This document shows positions 1 through 12,303 of a stretch of DNA of 64,000 bases, piece after piece. The DNA comes from Phoronis australis (taxonomy: Eukaryota > Phoronida > Phoronidae), in NCBI GenBank assembly GCA_002633005.1, contig NMRA01000532.1, positions 228,193-292,192 of the forward strand, in the 5' to 3' direction. Below the pieces are notes generated by a model. That model did no database searches. It worked only from the letters and a program-made list of their open reading frames with translations, and was not told the DNA's origin. The position numbers and the translations under genes are program-made. Every line of letters begins with the position of its first letter. Position 1 is the stretch's first letter.

Positions 1-870
1 TAAATGTGAAATGATGCATTTTGTGGGAAAATTTTGAAATGTCATGTCCCTGATTGCAAGTCCAAAGGCTTTCATTCAAGTAGTTTTTAGACTTTTAGAC
101 GCACGACCAGTTGTTATTTTTGTTGTGGTTTCTGAAATTCATTGATGATGACAGTGTCAAGTTATGCCACAGTTAATAAGTATTAGTCAATCAAAACCAT
201 TTCATGCAAATAATAATCGGTAAAGATGAATTATACATTTCCTGTTGATAAACTGACAATAAAAAATTTGGACATCAGCTGGGTGAAATAAAAATGCATT
301 TCCTGGGAGACATTCTTTATTCGAAGGAAAAGATTAATGTTAATGTTAGCATGCGTAATTTCAGGTGGATCTAGGGCACTAGGATATTCTAACGCCTCCT
401 TGTGCCCAAACACCTGTTCAGTACTTGAGGTGTCTGCCTTTCTCCACTGTGATCGATGATCAATCGTCAGTTTGGATGCTTACAGTCTCTAACTTATCTT
501 TTCTGACGAACTCCTTGTCAAATAGCAATTCATTTGTGATGAAAATCTTTTATGAATGGAAAGAGGAATTTTGATCCCAAAATTTATGATTTCAATCTCA
601 CAATTCCAATTTCACGGAATAATGACTTCAGTGGCTGCCGTTTTGACAGGATAGTTGAAAAAGCTTACGAGCATACCGTTTTGCAAAACGCTCACGTTTT
701 ATTCCCCCGATTTTGGGAGGTCTTGCGAGATCATGCTTTTCTCGCAAGAACCTTAATCTTCAGAATACTACCCAGTCTAATGTATAAATCAATCTAGATA
801 GCTAGTGGGAATACTTAAGGAGTGTAGAGCACCTTGGCCTGCTAATAAGGGCTACTTTCCCACCTTTTAG
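1..870. other. intron or upstream sequence of the FAM81-like gene, no exon recognised
   Basis: No stretch here combines splice sites, reading phase and coiled-coil composition like that of the exon at 871. Short open frames at 231-413 and 552-797 lack any recognisable domain. The region ends in a polypyrimidine tract and AG acceptor at 869-870. It is most simply the 3' part of an intron. Confidence 0.4.
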
Positions 871-2760
871 GAGAAGCTTGAGCATAAAATTGAAGATGCT
901 CTTCTTGGCACACAGAAGCGCATAGCTAAACTCGAAGAAGACCTTCTTAAGGAAAAGTCAAAGAGCCAGACTCAGAGTCAGGTAAGCAGTAAGCAGTCAA
1001 GCACATAAGGATTTGGTAGTTCTGTTCCTATGTAGAAATTGGTAGAAATAATGCTGTGTACTTTTCAAGCAAATTTATTTATTTATAATTATAATGTATA
1101 CTACGAGCGGTAACCCCATCAGCTTGCTAAGGGAACTTTTTGCAATGGAATGCAAAGCTGCCCGGATTCTGAGTTCCTCCATATTTAGCTGGTAAAAACT
1201 GGGAAAAATTCATGACCTAGGTGTGTTTTTTATTCATTTAAAGTTCTCAATGTTATCTCTGTCATAAAACTGTTGTTGCTGGTGAATTTGTTGTACTACA
1301 CTTACTGTCTGATATCACTGTCTGATATCACTGTCTGATATCACTGCCTGATATCACTGTCAGATATCACTGTCTGATATCACTGTCTGATATCACTGTC
1401 TGATATCACTGTCTGATATCACTGTCTGATATCACTGTCTGATATCACTGTCTGATATCACTGTCTGATTTCATTGTCTGATATCACTGTCTGCCAATTG
1501 AGGCAACATATCGTCTGATATCTATGAAGCTTTTGGGGACAGAACGGTTTGTGAAAGTAATCTTGTGTATTTCTTTAAATACTTCTGGGATTTGAAATTA
1601 CCTAGGAATGGTACTAAAAAGGCAAAAGTAATTGGACAAAATACTATTTTCCTGTAGTGGTGGCTAAAATGACTGGTTATAACTACGTTAGGGTGGGTAA
1701 ATTCTAATTACAGAATGGCGCCACTTTACCAACTTTTCCGATACTTCAGCTTCATTTCCAGCCATTATGATGGGGAATTCTGGGTAATTTTGTCTGAATA
1801 CTTTTGGTTTGTGCTATAGTTAGGAATGCCAAATCACCGTATTAAAAAACGATAGTTTGGGTTCCTCATCTAAAGGAAACAGTCACTTAAAGATGGAGTT
1901 ACATGGAACTTAAATTCTTTGACTTGTTTGTGAGGTTGATAAATTGGCATAGCCAAGGAACTCATTTCGATGTTTCTCAGTATTTATTAAAGTTGAAGTT
2001 TTTCTTGCGGTATTTAAAAACAAGTCTGCGGAAAATGTGTTTGTCTTACACCTTACCAAATCTACATGTTGAGAAAACCTGCATCCATCAATCTGAATAC
2101 AGGTTATATTTGATATGGAAGATTAAGTTTACTTCTGATTCCATAACTTCACCTGCTCTTTAATAAGAACACTTTACCAGGTCTTAAATTTTTGGCAGTT
2201 TATGTCTTGTTGGCTTGAGGTATTTTCTGCAAATTGAACTTGCATAAAAACACGTCTTAATTCCCAACTGTGTTGTATCTACACTCTTTAGCACAAAGTA
2301 GGTTTTAATAACTGTTTCACTTGTGAACTTGCAACCTTTTTTGATCACTACTTTTTTCTGAGATTTTAAGGAAAATTAAATGAGACGGAGTTCAGAAAAA
2401 AACAGCCAACTTATGTTTTAAGAAAAATATGGAGGCACACGTTAAATAGTCGCAAAACACAATTTGGTGAAACATACCCCCTATTGTTGCCCATAGGCGG
2501 ATTTGCTTTTCGTTGTGTGTGAGTGAAAGAGTTTTATATTCTAGGTCATGGAGTCTAAACTTCAACAGATGCTTGAAGTAATGATGAGACAAAAAGATGA
2601 CCATGTTGAACAGTTGAAGCGAGAGTGTCGCGAGGGATTCCTCACTGTCCACGAGAGTATCGGTAACATGAAGACCGTCCTGGACGGAAAACGCAAACTG
2701 CTGGAGGATCAACTTAGGAAGGAAATTGGGACAATCAGGAAGATGGTGGTACTGGTTTAG
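871..2760 (+). CDS. FAM81-like coiled-coil protein, last two coding exons (5' partial)
   Basis: Two exons are visible. Exon A (871-981, 37 codons) starts after a TTTTAG acceptor, ends at a GTAAGC donor, and encodes the charged helix EKLEHKIEDALLGTQKRIAK and onward. Exon B (2545-2760) starts after TTCTAG in the same phase (0) and ends at a TAG stop. Exon B encodes a heptad-like helix containing GFLTVHESIGNMKTVLDGKR, followed by DQLRKEIGTIRK. From memory, the C-terminus of vertebrate FAM81A/B has the same pattern: GF, then ESIG, VL, K-KL and DQL-K-I in the same spacing and close to the C-terminus. FAM81 proteins are cytoplasmic coiled-coil proteins with limited functional data. The earlier exons lie outside the window. 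The last residues (VVLV before the stop) lie in a tandem repeat and differ from the family. Assignment rests on this C-terminal motif only. Confidence 0.72.
982..2544 (+). other. last intron of the FAM81-like gene
   Basis: This intron runs from the GTAAGC donor at 982 to the TTCTAG acceptor ending at 2544. It carries the 13-bp minisatellite at 1304-1493. The open frame at 1903-2163 has no recognisable domain and no phase-compatible splice sites, so I treat it as noncoding. Confidence 0.7.
1304..1493 (+). repeat. 13-bp minisatellite, 14 copies plus a partial
   Basis: The unit ACTGTCTGATATC repeats head to tail from 1304 to 1485 in 14 full copies, then continues partially to about 1493. Most copies are identical; the variants are single substitutions (for example ACTGCCTGATATC and ACTGTCAGATATC). 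The homogeneity suggests recent expansion. Each unit contains the palindrome GATATC. Confidence 0.95.
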
Positions 2761-3304
2761 TAGTATTTGGGTCGGCTGATAGAGGGCGGGTCTGTGTGCT
2801 CCTCTATGGGACAATCGGGAAGTTAATAGTACTGGTTTAGTAGTGTTTGGGTCAGCTGGTAGAGGGCGGGTCTGTGTGCTCCTCTGTGTAGACTTATGGA
2901 GGGCAAGTCTGTGTGCCCCTCTATGGGACAATTGGGAATATGATGATATCGATTTATTAGTGTTGATGTGGGCTGATAGAGGGTCTTCGGTCTGCTCTTT
3001 GGGACTCTTTGGGATGGTTCTCATTCAGTTGTGTTGGGGGTTAATCGATAGAGGGTGGGCCTGTCTGCTTCTCTTTGGGTCAATCAGGAACATATCAGTA
3101 TTGTTTCTACTGATGGGGGCATGTCTTTCTATTCCTTTGGGCTGGTGGCATTGGTGGGCTTGGGGATGGGTGACAGAAGATGGCCGTGTATGATAATCTG
3201 TGGGGGTTAATGAATGAAATCGGGTCAGTTAGGTACCTGTAGATAATGGCACGTGTCTATTGGTGTTGTTGGCTGGCAGAGGGCGTGTCTGTCTGCTCTT
3301 TTGA
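2728..3304 (+). repeat. degenerate ~80-bp minisatellite overlapping the FAM81-like stop codon
   Basis: Unit 1 runs 2728-2807 and begins GGGACAATCAGGAAG inside the coding exon. Unit 2 begins at 2808 with GGGACAATCGGGAAG and repeats the whole block, including the ACTGGTTTAGTAGT that contains the stop codon. More diverged units follow to about 3300, recognisable by GATAGAGGG or GGCAGAGGG and by TCTGTGTGCTCCTCT or similar. Similarity falls with distance from the exon, as expected for an array that grew out of the end of the gene. Confidence 0.8.
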
Positions 3305-3649
3305 ATGAATTATGAAGAAGAATCACTAAACTTTCATAAACAGAGCATAGTGTGAAATTTTGTTTCATACTGGCACCAGCGATGTCTGCAGCATACGGGC
3401 AAGCTGTTGTTAACTAAGGACATCAATGAATGTTACTAGGTAACCGTAAGCTACATGGATATTGATGCATTTGTACAGAATTTAAGTTCATGGTAATAAT
3501 CTTAAGGTAAATTTACAATGGAAAAGCTCTGTTTATGATGCCAAACTATTCTGTACCATGTAAACCTGAGTAGAGACATGTTGAAACTCATGTCAGACTA
3601 GGTATTAAATGTGTGACGAAGTTGTCGTCTTTTCAAAAAAGTTAGGCTG

Positions 3650-5200
3650 TCGAAATACATTGCCAAGATTTGTCCAGGGATGAATGGATGAATGGCCAAC
3701 TATCAGCTGAACTAAGGTTCAGAGTGGAAACAGATTGCCCAGTCCCTATTGTGTCCATTCAACAGGAAACTGGTCAGACAAAAGGATATGTGGTCACTGA
3801 GAGTCATATATGAACAAGAGTATCTAACTGGCCACTACTGTATTGGTCTGACAACATGAGTTTGCTTGGAGTTTATCAACTGTAAAACTTGAAGGGTTCT
3901 TTGTTAAGTTGTTAATTGCTGGCAAATAGCTCTCAATGACAGATCTTGGCTGTGTGGGAGACACTAGCCGTTCACAGAGGACTTGGATGTCCTGTTGTTG
4001 ATAGACTAGCAACCACTTTAAATTTGTCTTTCCACGCTTGTTTCTGCACTACACAGCTCTCTGTCCACGTGAATACTCAGCTTGTATTGGTGTCTATTCA
4101 CACTTCCAACTCCTGCATTTCTCACATCTTACTCACAGAATGCCAAGCACCATTTTGGTGACTTCATTCAAACTTTTTTTCACGGTGTTACTAACTGCAC
4201 TATTGGAAGCTGCTCTGAGAGATAAAACAATTCTCAGCTGATGTCCAGAAACCCAGATTAACTTCCTAGGTTGTTATTAATAAACCTGGCTGATTTTACA
4301 AATTTGTAACAAATTTTCATGGACACTCTCAACGTTTGAGGATTGGCGAGGGTTTCAAAGGACTGATTGCGTTCAAAGATTTATGTGACCCAGTCATGTT
4401 CAATATGTTGTTGACAGGCTTACATGGTGTTTAGTGTCCTCTATTTTTGTTCACTTGCAATCTAAATTTGCACATCACTTCAATAGTCTGAAGCCATTCT
4501 GATTGGCTGCAAACCTATGTATATTCGAATAAAATCTCTTTCACCAAAAATTCCTTTGACCCGAAGGTCTTTTGTCAAGTGGAATGACCAGTCTGTGCAC
4601 TACTGACTTGAACCCATAGTTGGCTCCCCTACTCTCACTCTGCCCAGTCTTTGCTTTTTCAGCTGACCTATTATGCCAGCCCTGAGTGATGCCTTGTCCC
4701 ATTTCTTTCGCAGAAATCTGGCTTCTGTACTTTCGCACCAGTCTTCAGGAAGCCTCAACCCAGGAGGTTTAGACTAGCAGATAAAGCCATTTCACAAGTA
4801 TAACTTGGTTATCTCAGGAAATAACAATAAAATTCAACATACCCTAGTTTGTCTTCTTCGTTCTTCTACATTAACCATTTCTGGTTGTCTTCTTCTGGTG
4901 TCAGCCTGCCTCCATTGCCGAGATTTGTCCTGAGATGAGTTGCCACAGATGGTCAGTGTCTAATTGGTAATATGGGTAACTGATATACTATAGTGAAGAC
5001 AGACTGCCAAGTCTACAATGTTCTCATTCAACTGGCAATTTTTGAACTTAGACAATAAACTCTAACTGGAACTCGACTTGCCTGATGGGTGGTTAGAGTA
5101 GCCATTTTGTATATTATGTTCAACCAGCTGTTGATCCATTAAGTTCTAAGTGAACAGTTATTGGCAAATATCTTTTGGTCAAACCTTGGCTATGACACCA
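3650..5200. repeat. pair of diverged direct repeats (3650-3960 and 4905-5200)
   Basis: The two segments share blocks in the same order and orientation. CATTGCCAAGATTTGTCC at 3660 matches CATTGCCGAGATTTGTCC near 4913. CAGATTGCCCAGTCC matches CAGACTGCCAAGTCT. A CATTCAAC block and a GGCAAATA block also recur in order. The copies are strongly diverged with small indels. No coding potential or terminal inverted repeat was seen, so the repeat family is unknown. Confidence 0.55.
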
Positions 5201-6690
5201 TGTACTGCTTCCTTTCCCAGCTTCCCTCCTCGTTAAGTTTTTACATTTTATTCTAAGTGGTGTGTCTGAATAGTCTCGTTTTTTAATTATAGAATTGCTA
5301 TTTATGTTCAACTATGTCAGGGTATCGTTACAATTATGCTATAGTAAAATAACACTGTGACATCAGGGACTTTTGTCCTGCGGGTATTGTCATTTTTATA
5401 GTCATAGCAAGGTGTCGTCATGTTTCATTCCATGAGTACTTTTTGTGTGAAGTACAGTACATGTAGTTGAGTACTGGTGCTATGTGCTTGTTTGTTTTTG
5501 GTAATTAGGAATATTGGGCCAAATTTCGAACATATACATTCTAAAATTATTTTGTAAAGTTTCTACGTCTTTTGGAAAAATGTAAACTAGATTTCCAAAG
5601 TAAGTTTGTGATAAGTTATTCATAGGAATTGGTAGATGGTTGCGATGGTTGCATGCCGAAATGTTTGCAAATTGAAAAAAATCACCGATAAAGGTATATT
5701 GGAGGCTTCACTTTAAATTAAAAGTTTACTACCATGTGAACACCAGTGTCCATGTATTTGCAATGTGTTACAGACAGATTTAACAAGAATTGATATTTTG
5801 ACTTACCTTAGTGCTAACCAAAACCACTTCACTAACGTGCAAACTAAACATATAAAATATCAAGTGAGTGTAACTAATATTAATTCATACCAGGAGTTAC
5901 AACCTGGTCTTAAGATAAGATAGTTATAGTCGCATTTTTATTTTTATAATTAGCGTAATACACTTTTGCACAACGTTCATCTCATTTTACTTCGCAGTGC
6001 AAAATGTATCCCGGCACACGGGTATGACACATATAGTCCTTTTACTTTACACTGAAATTGGGTCTAAGACGCTATTGCACCAGGTGCAAGTAGCCGTGAA
6101 AACGCAGCGGTAACAAATCGAACATTCCGAAGCAATTTGAACCCAATTTCATTATGAGTTAACCGTGGTTAGCTGTGAATCTTGAGGATGTCGCGACTCA
6201 TGCCATACATTTATGACCAGTACACATTGTACGTCTTCCATGAGATAAAATGGATTGCTTCTGTTCGTCCATGTATTCTACATCATGACATGTTTGTAAG
6301 TGTCTGTTCAAGCTTACATACTCGATTATTATTAGCCTGTGTTCAAGGCGAGTCAGTTTACGCCACTTCGTTGCTGTGATCGCTGTTTGTAATAAACTTT
6401 AAATCATTTCTCTTTTTTTGCTTTTGCACATGCAATTTAGGAGTTCCAGTTAAAGTTGGTGGACCCGAGTTCGACGAAAAAGTCTGTGAAAATTCAAGTT
6501 AAACCGAAAACAAATCATGATCTTTGAACTATTCTTGCATTCCTTTACAATTAGTACCGAACGCTTGTCTCCGAAAAAATGCGAAACAACTGTCAATCAA
6601 AAGCCAGTGACCTCCTCTTGTAACTTCACTGACCGCGTGCATTCATTCTTTTCGACAACCGCTAACATAGCCCCGCTTATGATCTAGAGA
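5201..6690. other. intergenic sequence, nothing recognised
   Basis: Only short open frames occur here (for example 6182-6379), without domains, supported splice sites or a consistent phase. No RNA gene, tandem array or terminal inverted repeat stood out. Confidence 0.5.
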
Positions 6691-6705
6691 GCGGTGTTGG
6701 ATGCA

Positions 6706-6955
6706 TCTGTGTCGTCACGAAAAAGAGGGGTGCGTCTATTGGGACCGAGTCAAGTAGGAGAATTGATTCAAACAAAGGGAGCGTTTTGCAGGAAAAAGGC
6801 AGACCAAGGGTATGATAAGATGCTGCGTCTGCAGTCAATGCCGTCAACGGGTTCAAACGAACAGACGACTTGCCAAGTTCTTTATTGAATCGACAAGTTC
6901 ACCAGTTTAAAACAATGCTCACGTTGCCAGTCGGTCGTAGATATCGAAAACGCAT
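6706..6955 (+). repeat. dispersed repeat, copy 1 (partner at 8639-8870)
   Basis: This block and 8639-8870 are direct copies. Both contain GGGACCGAGTC or GAGACCGAGTC, then GGCAGACCAAGG, ATGCTGCGT(C/T)TGCAGTCA, ACGGGTTCAAA, GACTTGCC, TTTATTGAATCGA and TCGTAGAT in the same order. I estimate roughly three quarters identity by eye. It looks like an old mobile element or segmental copy. No open frame is conserved between the two. Confidence 0.75.
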
Positions 6956-8638
6956 CATTTTCCGCCTCCTTTAGCTTGGCCTTAGTCTGTCATTTCCTGG
7001 GGCGCTTAAGTTGTTCGTGTTCCCAATATCGGTGCCTAAGGTGCTCGACCTTGTCTGCTACAGCATGAGTGATGGCTATGTGCATGCGTACTGTACGATC
7101 ATCAGGGGAGAGCAGAAATGTGGGTTCTTAAGGAAGTTGGATATTTAGCTTAGTTCAAGCGTTAGAACTCAACATGCAATACTGCATTTATTAATGTTCG
7201 GCGCATTCCGGGAAATACAGGTCATGTGGAACTCTTCATAACGACTGTTCTTTGGATATCAGACCGCCTACTTCTGCGAAAGTTAAGTCTGTGTAATAAA
7301 AATAGACGTCGTGTTGATTGAACACTTCCAAAAGTTTATGAAGAATCGTAACGTTGGTCTAATAATATTCCTTACAGTGATAGGGTTTCTACGTACTTTA
7401 ACGGTTACCAACCAGAGCATCGAAACCATGAGTGACTCAAGAAAACGCCTGCTTCAGGGTTTATTGGGCTAGGCCAACCTTGATTGAATTCGAAATAAAA
7501 ATGGCGCACTCAAGTGATGAATTTGACTTGAGTTGCCGGCTCAAACGGTGCAATTCAAAATCGAATGATCGAGTGGTACGTAATTCGTTCAAACCACAAT
7601 GCCCTTTGTTAAGATTTGAACATCTCTCATGAGCTGCAGTGTGTTACGACACGACTGGTAAATAACACCGAGTACGTAATTTTTTGATATTACATGGACA
7701 AGCCTCGGGATTTTGACGAAATTTCCAATAGGTTTTGCCAATGTCATAAACCTGAGACTCGTGTAGGATTCTCTATTGACAGCTTAAAGCAGCGAAGTGT
7801 AGGTTTAACTCGTTAAGTAACAGGTCGTGATTTCAGCAAATGACTGGCAGACAACTGCGAACATGGGCAATTTGTAATAAAATGATAACAAAAATACCAA
7901 TGGATTTCGTTGTTTAGCTCAGTCAAACATCAACTCTGATAACTTCATGAAGCCTATCCCATGCAACAATAATTCCAAAATGCGTTTCTCTTCCGTGACC
8001 CCGGCGATAAATATCTTTTGACTAAACAATCCTACTTTCTCAGCTTGAGGGCATTTATGATTTGTTAACTTAGATGACACACATGTACTTAAAAATGTAA
8101 CCTTCAAAAACAGAAATTGGCAATTTAATTACCTGCGTAACCATGTTTCGTCCCCCTCTTCCGGTACTCCTCACACATGTCGCCGATTTTGTTCTATAAC
8201 TACTTTTGTATATTTGCTGTACGCACGCGCCTATAATATACAGGGAAGAAGATGTGACAGTGAAGCGTTTTCGATGGTACAGTGCGTCAATAGTGGAACA
8301 CCATTCACCATTGGGCAGAGTCTAACCCATAGAAATTTTGGCGCGAACAACACGGTCCGTCAACAGCAGGAGGACCATTCACGATAGAAATGGGCTAAAT
8401 TAAAATTAACAGTTAGTCGATTTACCATCGATATTAATTCGCAATTGGAAAAAAATGTTTGTTCTTTGTAAATAGACGAAATGAACCCGGCCCGACAACG
8501 AACAGTGGGGAAACTAGATCACTTCACCTGCCGACCTACATACATGTAGGCCTACATAAAAGAGGACTCAGAAGGTAGGGCTAGGGTCAAATATTTCAAC
8601 TTTATTTGTCATAACGACAGTTACAAAACGTACGATAC
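6956..8638. other. intergenic sequence between the two dispersed repeat copies
   Basis: The open frames here (7432-7632 on the plus strand, 7919-8107 on the minus strand) show no recognisable domain and no matching splice sites. I see nothing else to report. Confidence 0.45.
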
Positions 8639-8870
8639 ATCTGTGTGGTCTCGACAAAGAGGAGACCCTCTACTGAGACCGAGTCGAGAAGGGTTGATTT
8701 AAACTAAGGCAGACCAAGGATATGATTAGATGCTGCGTTTGCAGTCATTGCGGGATAACTAAACTGAACGGGTTCAAATGAACAGAGGACTTGCCGTTTT
8801 TTATTGAATCGATAAGTTTCCCAGTAAAACAATGGTCACGTTACCAAACGATCGTAGATGTCGACAACTA
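8639..8870 (+). repeat. dispersed repeat, copy 2 (partner at 6706-6955)
   Basis: This is the second copy of the dispersed direct repeat, with the same ordered word set as copy 1. It lacks a short stretch present in copy 1 (around 6770-6800) and carries a few extra bases before ACGGGTTCAAA. The indels support two separate old insertions or a decayed duplication. Confidence 0.75.
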
Positions 8871-11300
8871 TCGTTTTCCACGGGAAACTAGGTCGCAAGA
8901 TCGTCGCATAGATATCCATGCGACCTGTATTTTTATGTCCAACAAATTAAAGAATACAATGGAAGTATCCCAAAGGCTATAACTATGCTTACGCCCGTCG
9001 CATGGATCTCGCAAATTCAACAATACCTTGCGAACTCCCCACGACGTCATTTGGCATAGGATAAAGGGTCAAATACTGTATATGAACCTTTCACTGTCAC
9101 GGTGACAGTTATAAAACGTATTAATCCATAGACACACGTGTCTCGGTAAAGTACGATTGATCGCATCTTCAAGTTCATTCTTCCTATACTTGGAATCTTA
9201 GGTGCTTTCATTTCTAAGCTTAGAAGGCCTGATGCCATGCGGAAAGAAATCAGAAAAAACAGCACACCATTTTTTACCTGAGCGTTTTTACAAAACTGGT
9301 TGAATGTTTTATTTTTGAACGTTACCACCAATTAAGCTTTTTGAGTTCCATGCGATCTCATACCCGCCATCTAGCTCGTCTCGATATCATTGAAATGAAT
9401 ATTGTCTACCACACTTTAAACTACAAGAATAATTCTGATTTTCCTGGCTACAACGGTAACGATTTGATTTGCAAAATGTTAAGAAAAACCAAGCCCACAC
9501 AAACTGTTTTTACCCATTAGAAGTATGTTGATTTTTGTAAAATCCGTGTCTGTGAAATTAACAGATCAGCGCTGCACACCCCATCTAGTGTTCAAGGGAC
9601 GAACCAACCAGTGGCGTCAACGAATTGCCACAAATGGGCTCGTGAACATCAACAGCATTCATGAAATGCAAAATGCAGCTGGCTCGCGACTTAGTCAAAT
9701 TCGGTTTAAACACCGGGTGATGAAACATGTGGTATGATGTCAGCCGGCATGAGGTAATCAAAGGTAAGTAAACTTAGACCTAGGAGTATGATCACATGGA
9801 AACTTCGAAAGCGGTGTTGATAAATATAATGAAGTCGTTGGTTTATTGATAAACTTTTCTGCGGTTACACGTGATCCACTGGGAACTGTCACTGCGAGGT
9901 CTCGTTTGTTTAAAAGGATGCTAAATCCTGTTTTGATAATTTCACAAAGTTGGTTCTGTTAACTGTTTACATAGGTGAATGATCCATCCCCGACCAATAA
10001 CAGTCAGATGCAAATACGGTTCTACACTGTTTCACAATGCTACAGAAGGTAGCACTGTGAGTGTTGTTTAACATGGCTTCTCATTGGTTAAAGTAATAAA
10101 ACCGACGTCATAACATTCAATCATTCTCATTGGTTGAAATCTGGGAAACCCATTTTAGTTTACTGTTACGTCATATGGCGACCACGTTTCAACTTTAATA
10201 GTTGCACATTTATTAAAACGGGAAGTTCTCGAAGTAAACAAAATCAAGGGAACCCCGATCCCGTGGCTAAGCCCAAACAAGTACAATGCATTGAAGGCGT
10301 GTGCAAGTGGTGGCGATGTGATTGATAATCATCCGACCAAGCATGTGCATTGATACCAACATACGGAATTTCCGTACCGTTCATCATGTTTCCACAGGGC
10401 CACTTTTCAGTATAGGTGGCGCTGTGTCAGGGGATAATACGGCTCTTCCTCCAAGTATTCCATAAAGTGGATCACATACGTGGTTATTGGTCGACAGTCG
10501 TTCCCACAGTAGTGGCGCGACTCGATCAACACGTTACTAACGCTTGCTTTTATACGAAACTGACCTTGTAAGCAGGTTTCAAACTTATTCAATCTTTTAT
10601 CGGTTGAAGAGTTTTTCGTAGGATTCTGTCATTTGAAATATTTAGGTAGGTAAATTACAAATCATACAGTAGTTATTGTCTGCTAATATAAGCTAAAAGC
10701 CTGCTCGAGCATCTTTTACTTAGAGCGACCGATCTTCCGTCAGGAAAAAAACAACTTTTGATTTAGATCACTTACAGGTAGGGTTGCGAAACTGCCTTCA
10801 AAAACGTTCCTTAGCCAACTTTGGAGATGGTCTCAGGCCCTCGAACCAACTCATCGTTTGTTATTGGCTGAGACCTAACTTTGTAGGCTGACGAATTGTC
10901 ACAGAGAGTCGTTTTATGCACCCAGCACGATCTCGAGGAAAGGAGATGTCAATTCTTTGCAAACGCGGTAATCACAGCTGCTCAAGGAACACGCCGAGTC
11001 AAAAGTCTAGTGGCAAGTGGTCCAAGACAAAAGTTTGCTTTGGCGAAACATTGGTTCATAACAATTTAAGGGTTGGTCAACCTCAGTAAATGTTTTCTTC
11101 AGTGATTCGCTGAAGACTTAGATGCACTTACCAGTCACGGTACCGGATGTTATGAAACCGATTTTATGAGACCAAAAATCCTAATTCTGTTTCCGAAATA
11201 CACCCTTAAAATGACGCCAGATCAGACGTTGACCTATTGACCTACTGACTTATAAATAGACATTAAAAATGTCTTTCCTATCCACTTCTCTGAAACAAAA
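8871..11300. other. intergenic sequence, nothing recognised
   Basis: No gene is supported here. An open stretch at 9525-9737 follows an acceptor-like TTAACAG and ends near GTATGA, but its translation has no Ig-like cysteine/tryptophan pattern. I do not call it. The missing 5' exons of the Ig gene that begins in view at 12980 may lie in this stretch. Confidence 0.4.
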
Positions 11301-11302
11301 TA

Positions 11303-11440
11303 ATGACATGCAACCCTCGGCAACCCTCAAAAGTTTGGCACAAAGTTGAAAACTCCTTTCAAAGTATGCTAAAACGGACAAGCGTGACCTACGCGTTAGT
11401 TGAACTACACGAGAACTGTGTCGTAGAAAGGTACTATTCT
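11303..11440 (-). repeat. dispersed repeat family, inverted copy (partners near 47.4 kb and 50.4 kb)
   Basis: Read on the minus strand, this block contains CCAAACTTTTGAGGGTTGCC followed by GAGGGTT. The plus strand near 47579 has CCAAACTTTTGAGGGTTGTC followed by GAGGGTT. It also contains GCGTAGGTCACGCTTG, which matches the copy near 50505. The open frame at 11303-11698 overlaps this repeat and is therefore unlikely to be a gene. Confidence 0.65.
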
Positions 11441-12303
11441 TTGCCCATCGTTGACGCCACTTACATCGACTTACTCCAGTATCATCATAAATTTCACAAT
11501 TTTACCTTCAATGACGGCCATCTTCGTACTATTGCGATCGCTATCCGGGCCTATGTTTCATCCCTCATACTGCACCAAGGAAACGTGTCTATGTATTGGC
11601 TATGTTTTTACCAGGACCCCAATCGCCAGCGCTGTTACGTTTGTTCATATGCTGTGTTAACTCCAGAACATAGTCACCCGTCTAAGTGGCTTATTTAAAG
11701 CTTTATTTTGCCAGGTTTGACCAACCAAAAACGAGATTTGATTCCATTATACCATAGACCAATTTGATCAGCCTTGTTCGGCCTAATTCCAATTTCGCTG
11801 ACTTTACGCAGCTAAACGGGGTGAAATGCGGGGCAATTTACCCCAATGTCAAATCACCAATGGTCTGTTAACATTTTACAGGTAAATCTACGGCAACTTT
11901 ACTTTTATTGCTTCTCACACGTTTCCTGAAAGGTATGTTTCAAGTAGAGTTTTAATTACATATGTATGAAAAGTGTCGTGCATTTAACAAATTCTGTATA
12001 ACACATGTATTTACAACATTTAACGATGCAACTAAACCCGTGTTGTCTGTAAAAACAAATTTTGATTTAGTCTATTTGCTCTTGTGAAATTGGTCTCAAC
12101 TTGCGCCTTATTCAAATTCGTGGGGATTTCACGAATTTGCCGTGACCTGAAGTTTGATGAGCTTAGTCGTCAGAAATTATTGGCTCCAGTTCTTGCTGAG
12201 GCCAGAGGTCATTTTTAAACTCAAAAAGGGAACAAGACAAGACCACTTTATAACGACAAATGGACTGTTTTTTCACAGAATATTTGTATTTAATTGTTAA
12301 ATG

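Noticed and set aside
2843-3193. 116-residue plus-strand and 210-residue minus-strand open frames at 2.4-3.2 kb
   Set aside because: They are repetitive translations of the minisatellite that follows the FAM81-like stop codon.
11303-11698. 131-residue open frame as a gene
   Set aside because: It overlaps a repeat also found at 47.4 and 50.4 kb, lacks a domain and lacks splice or polyadenylation support.
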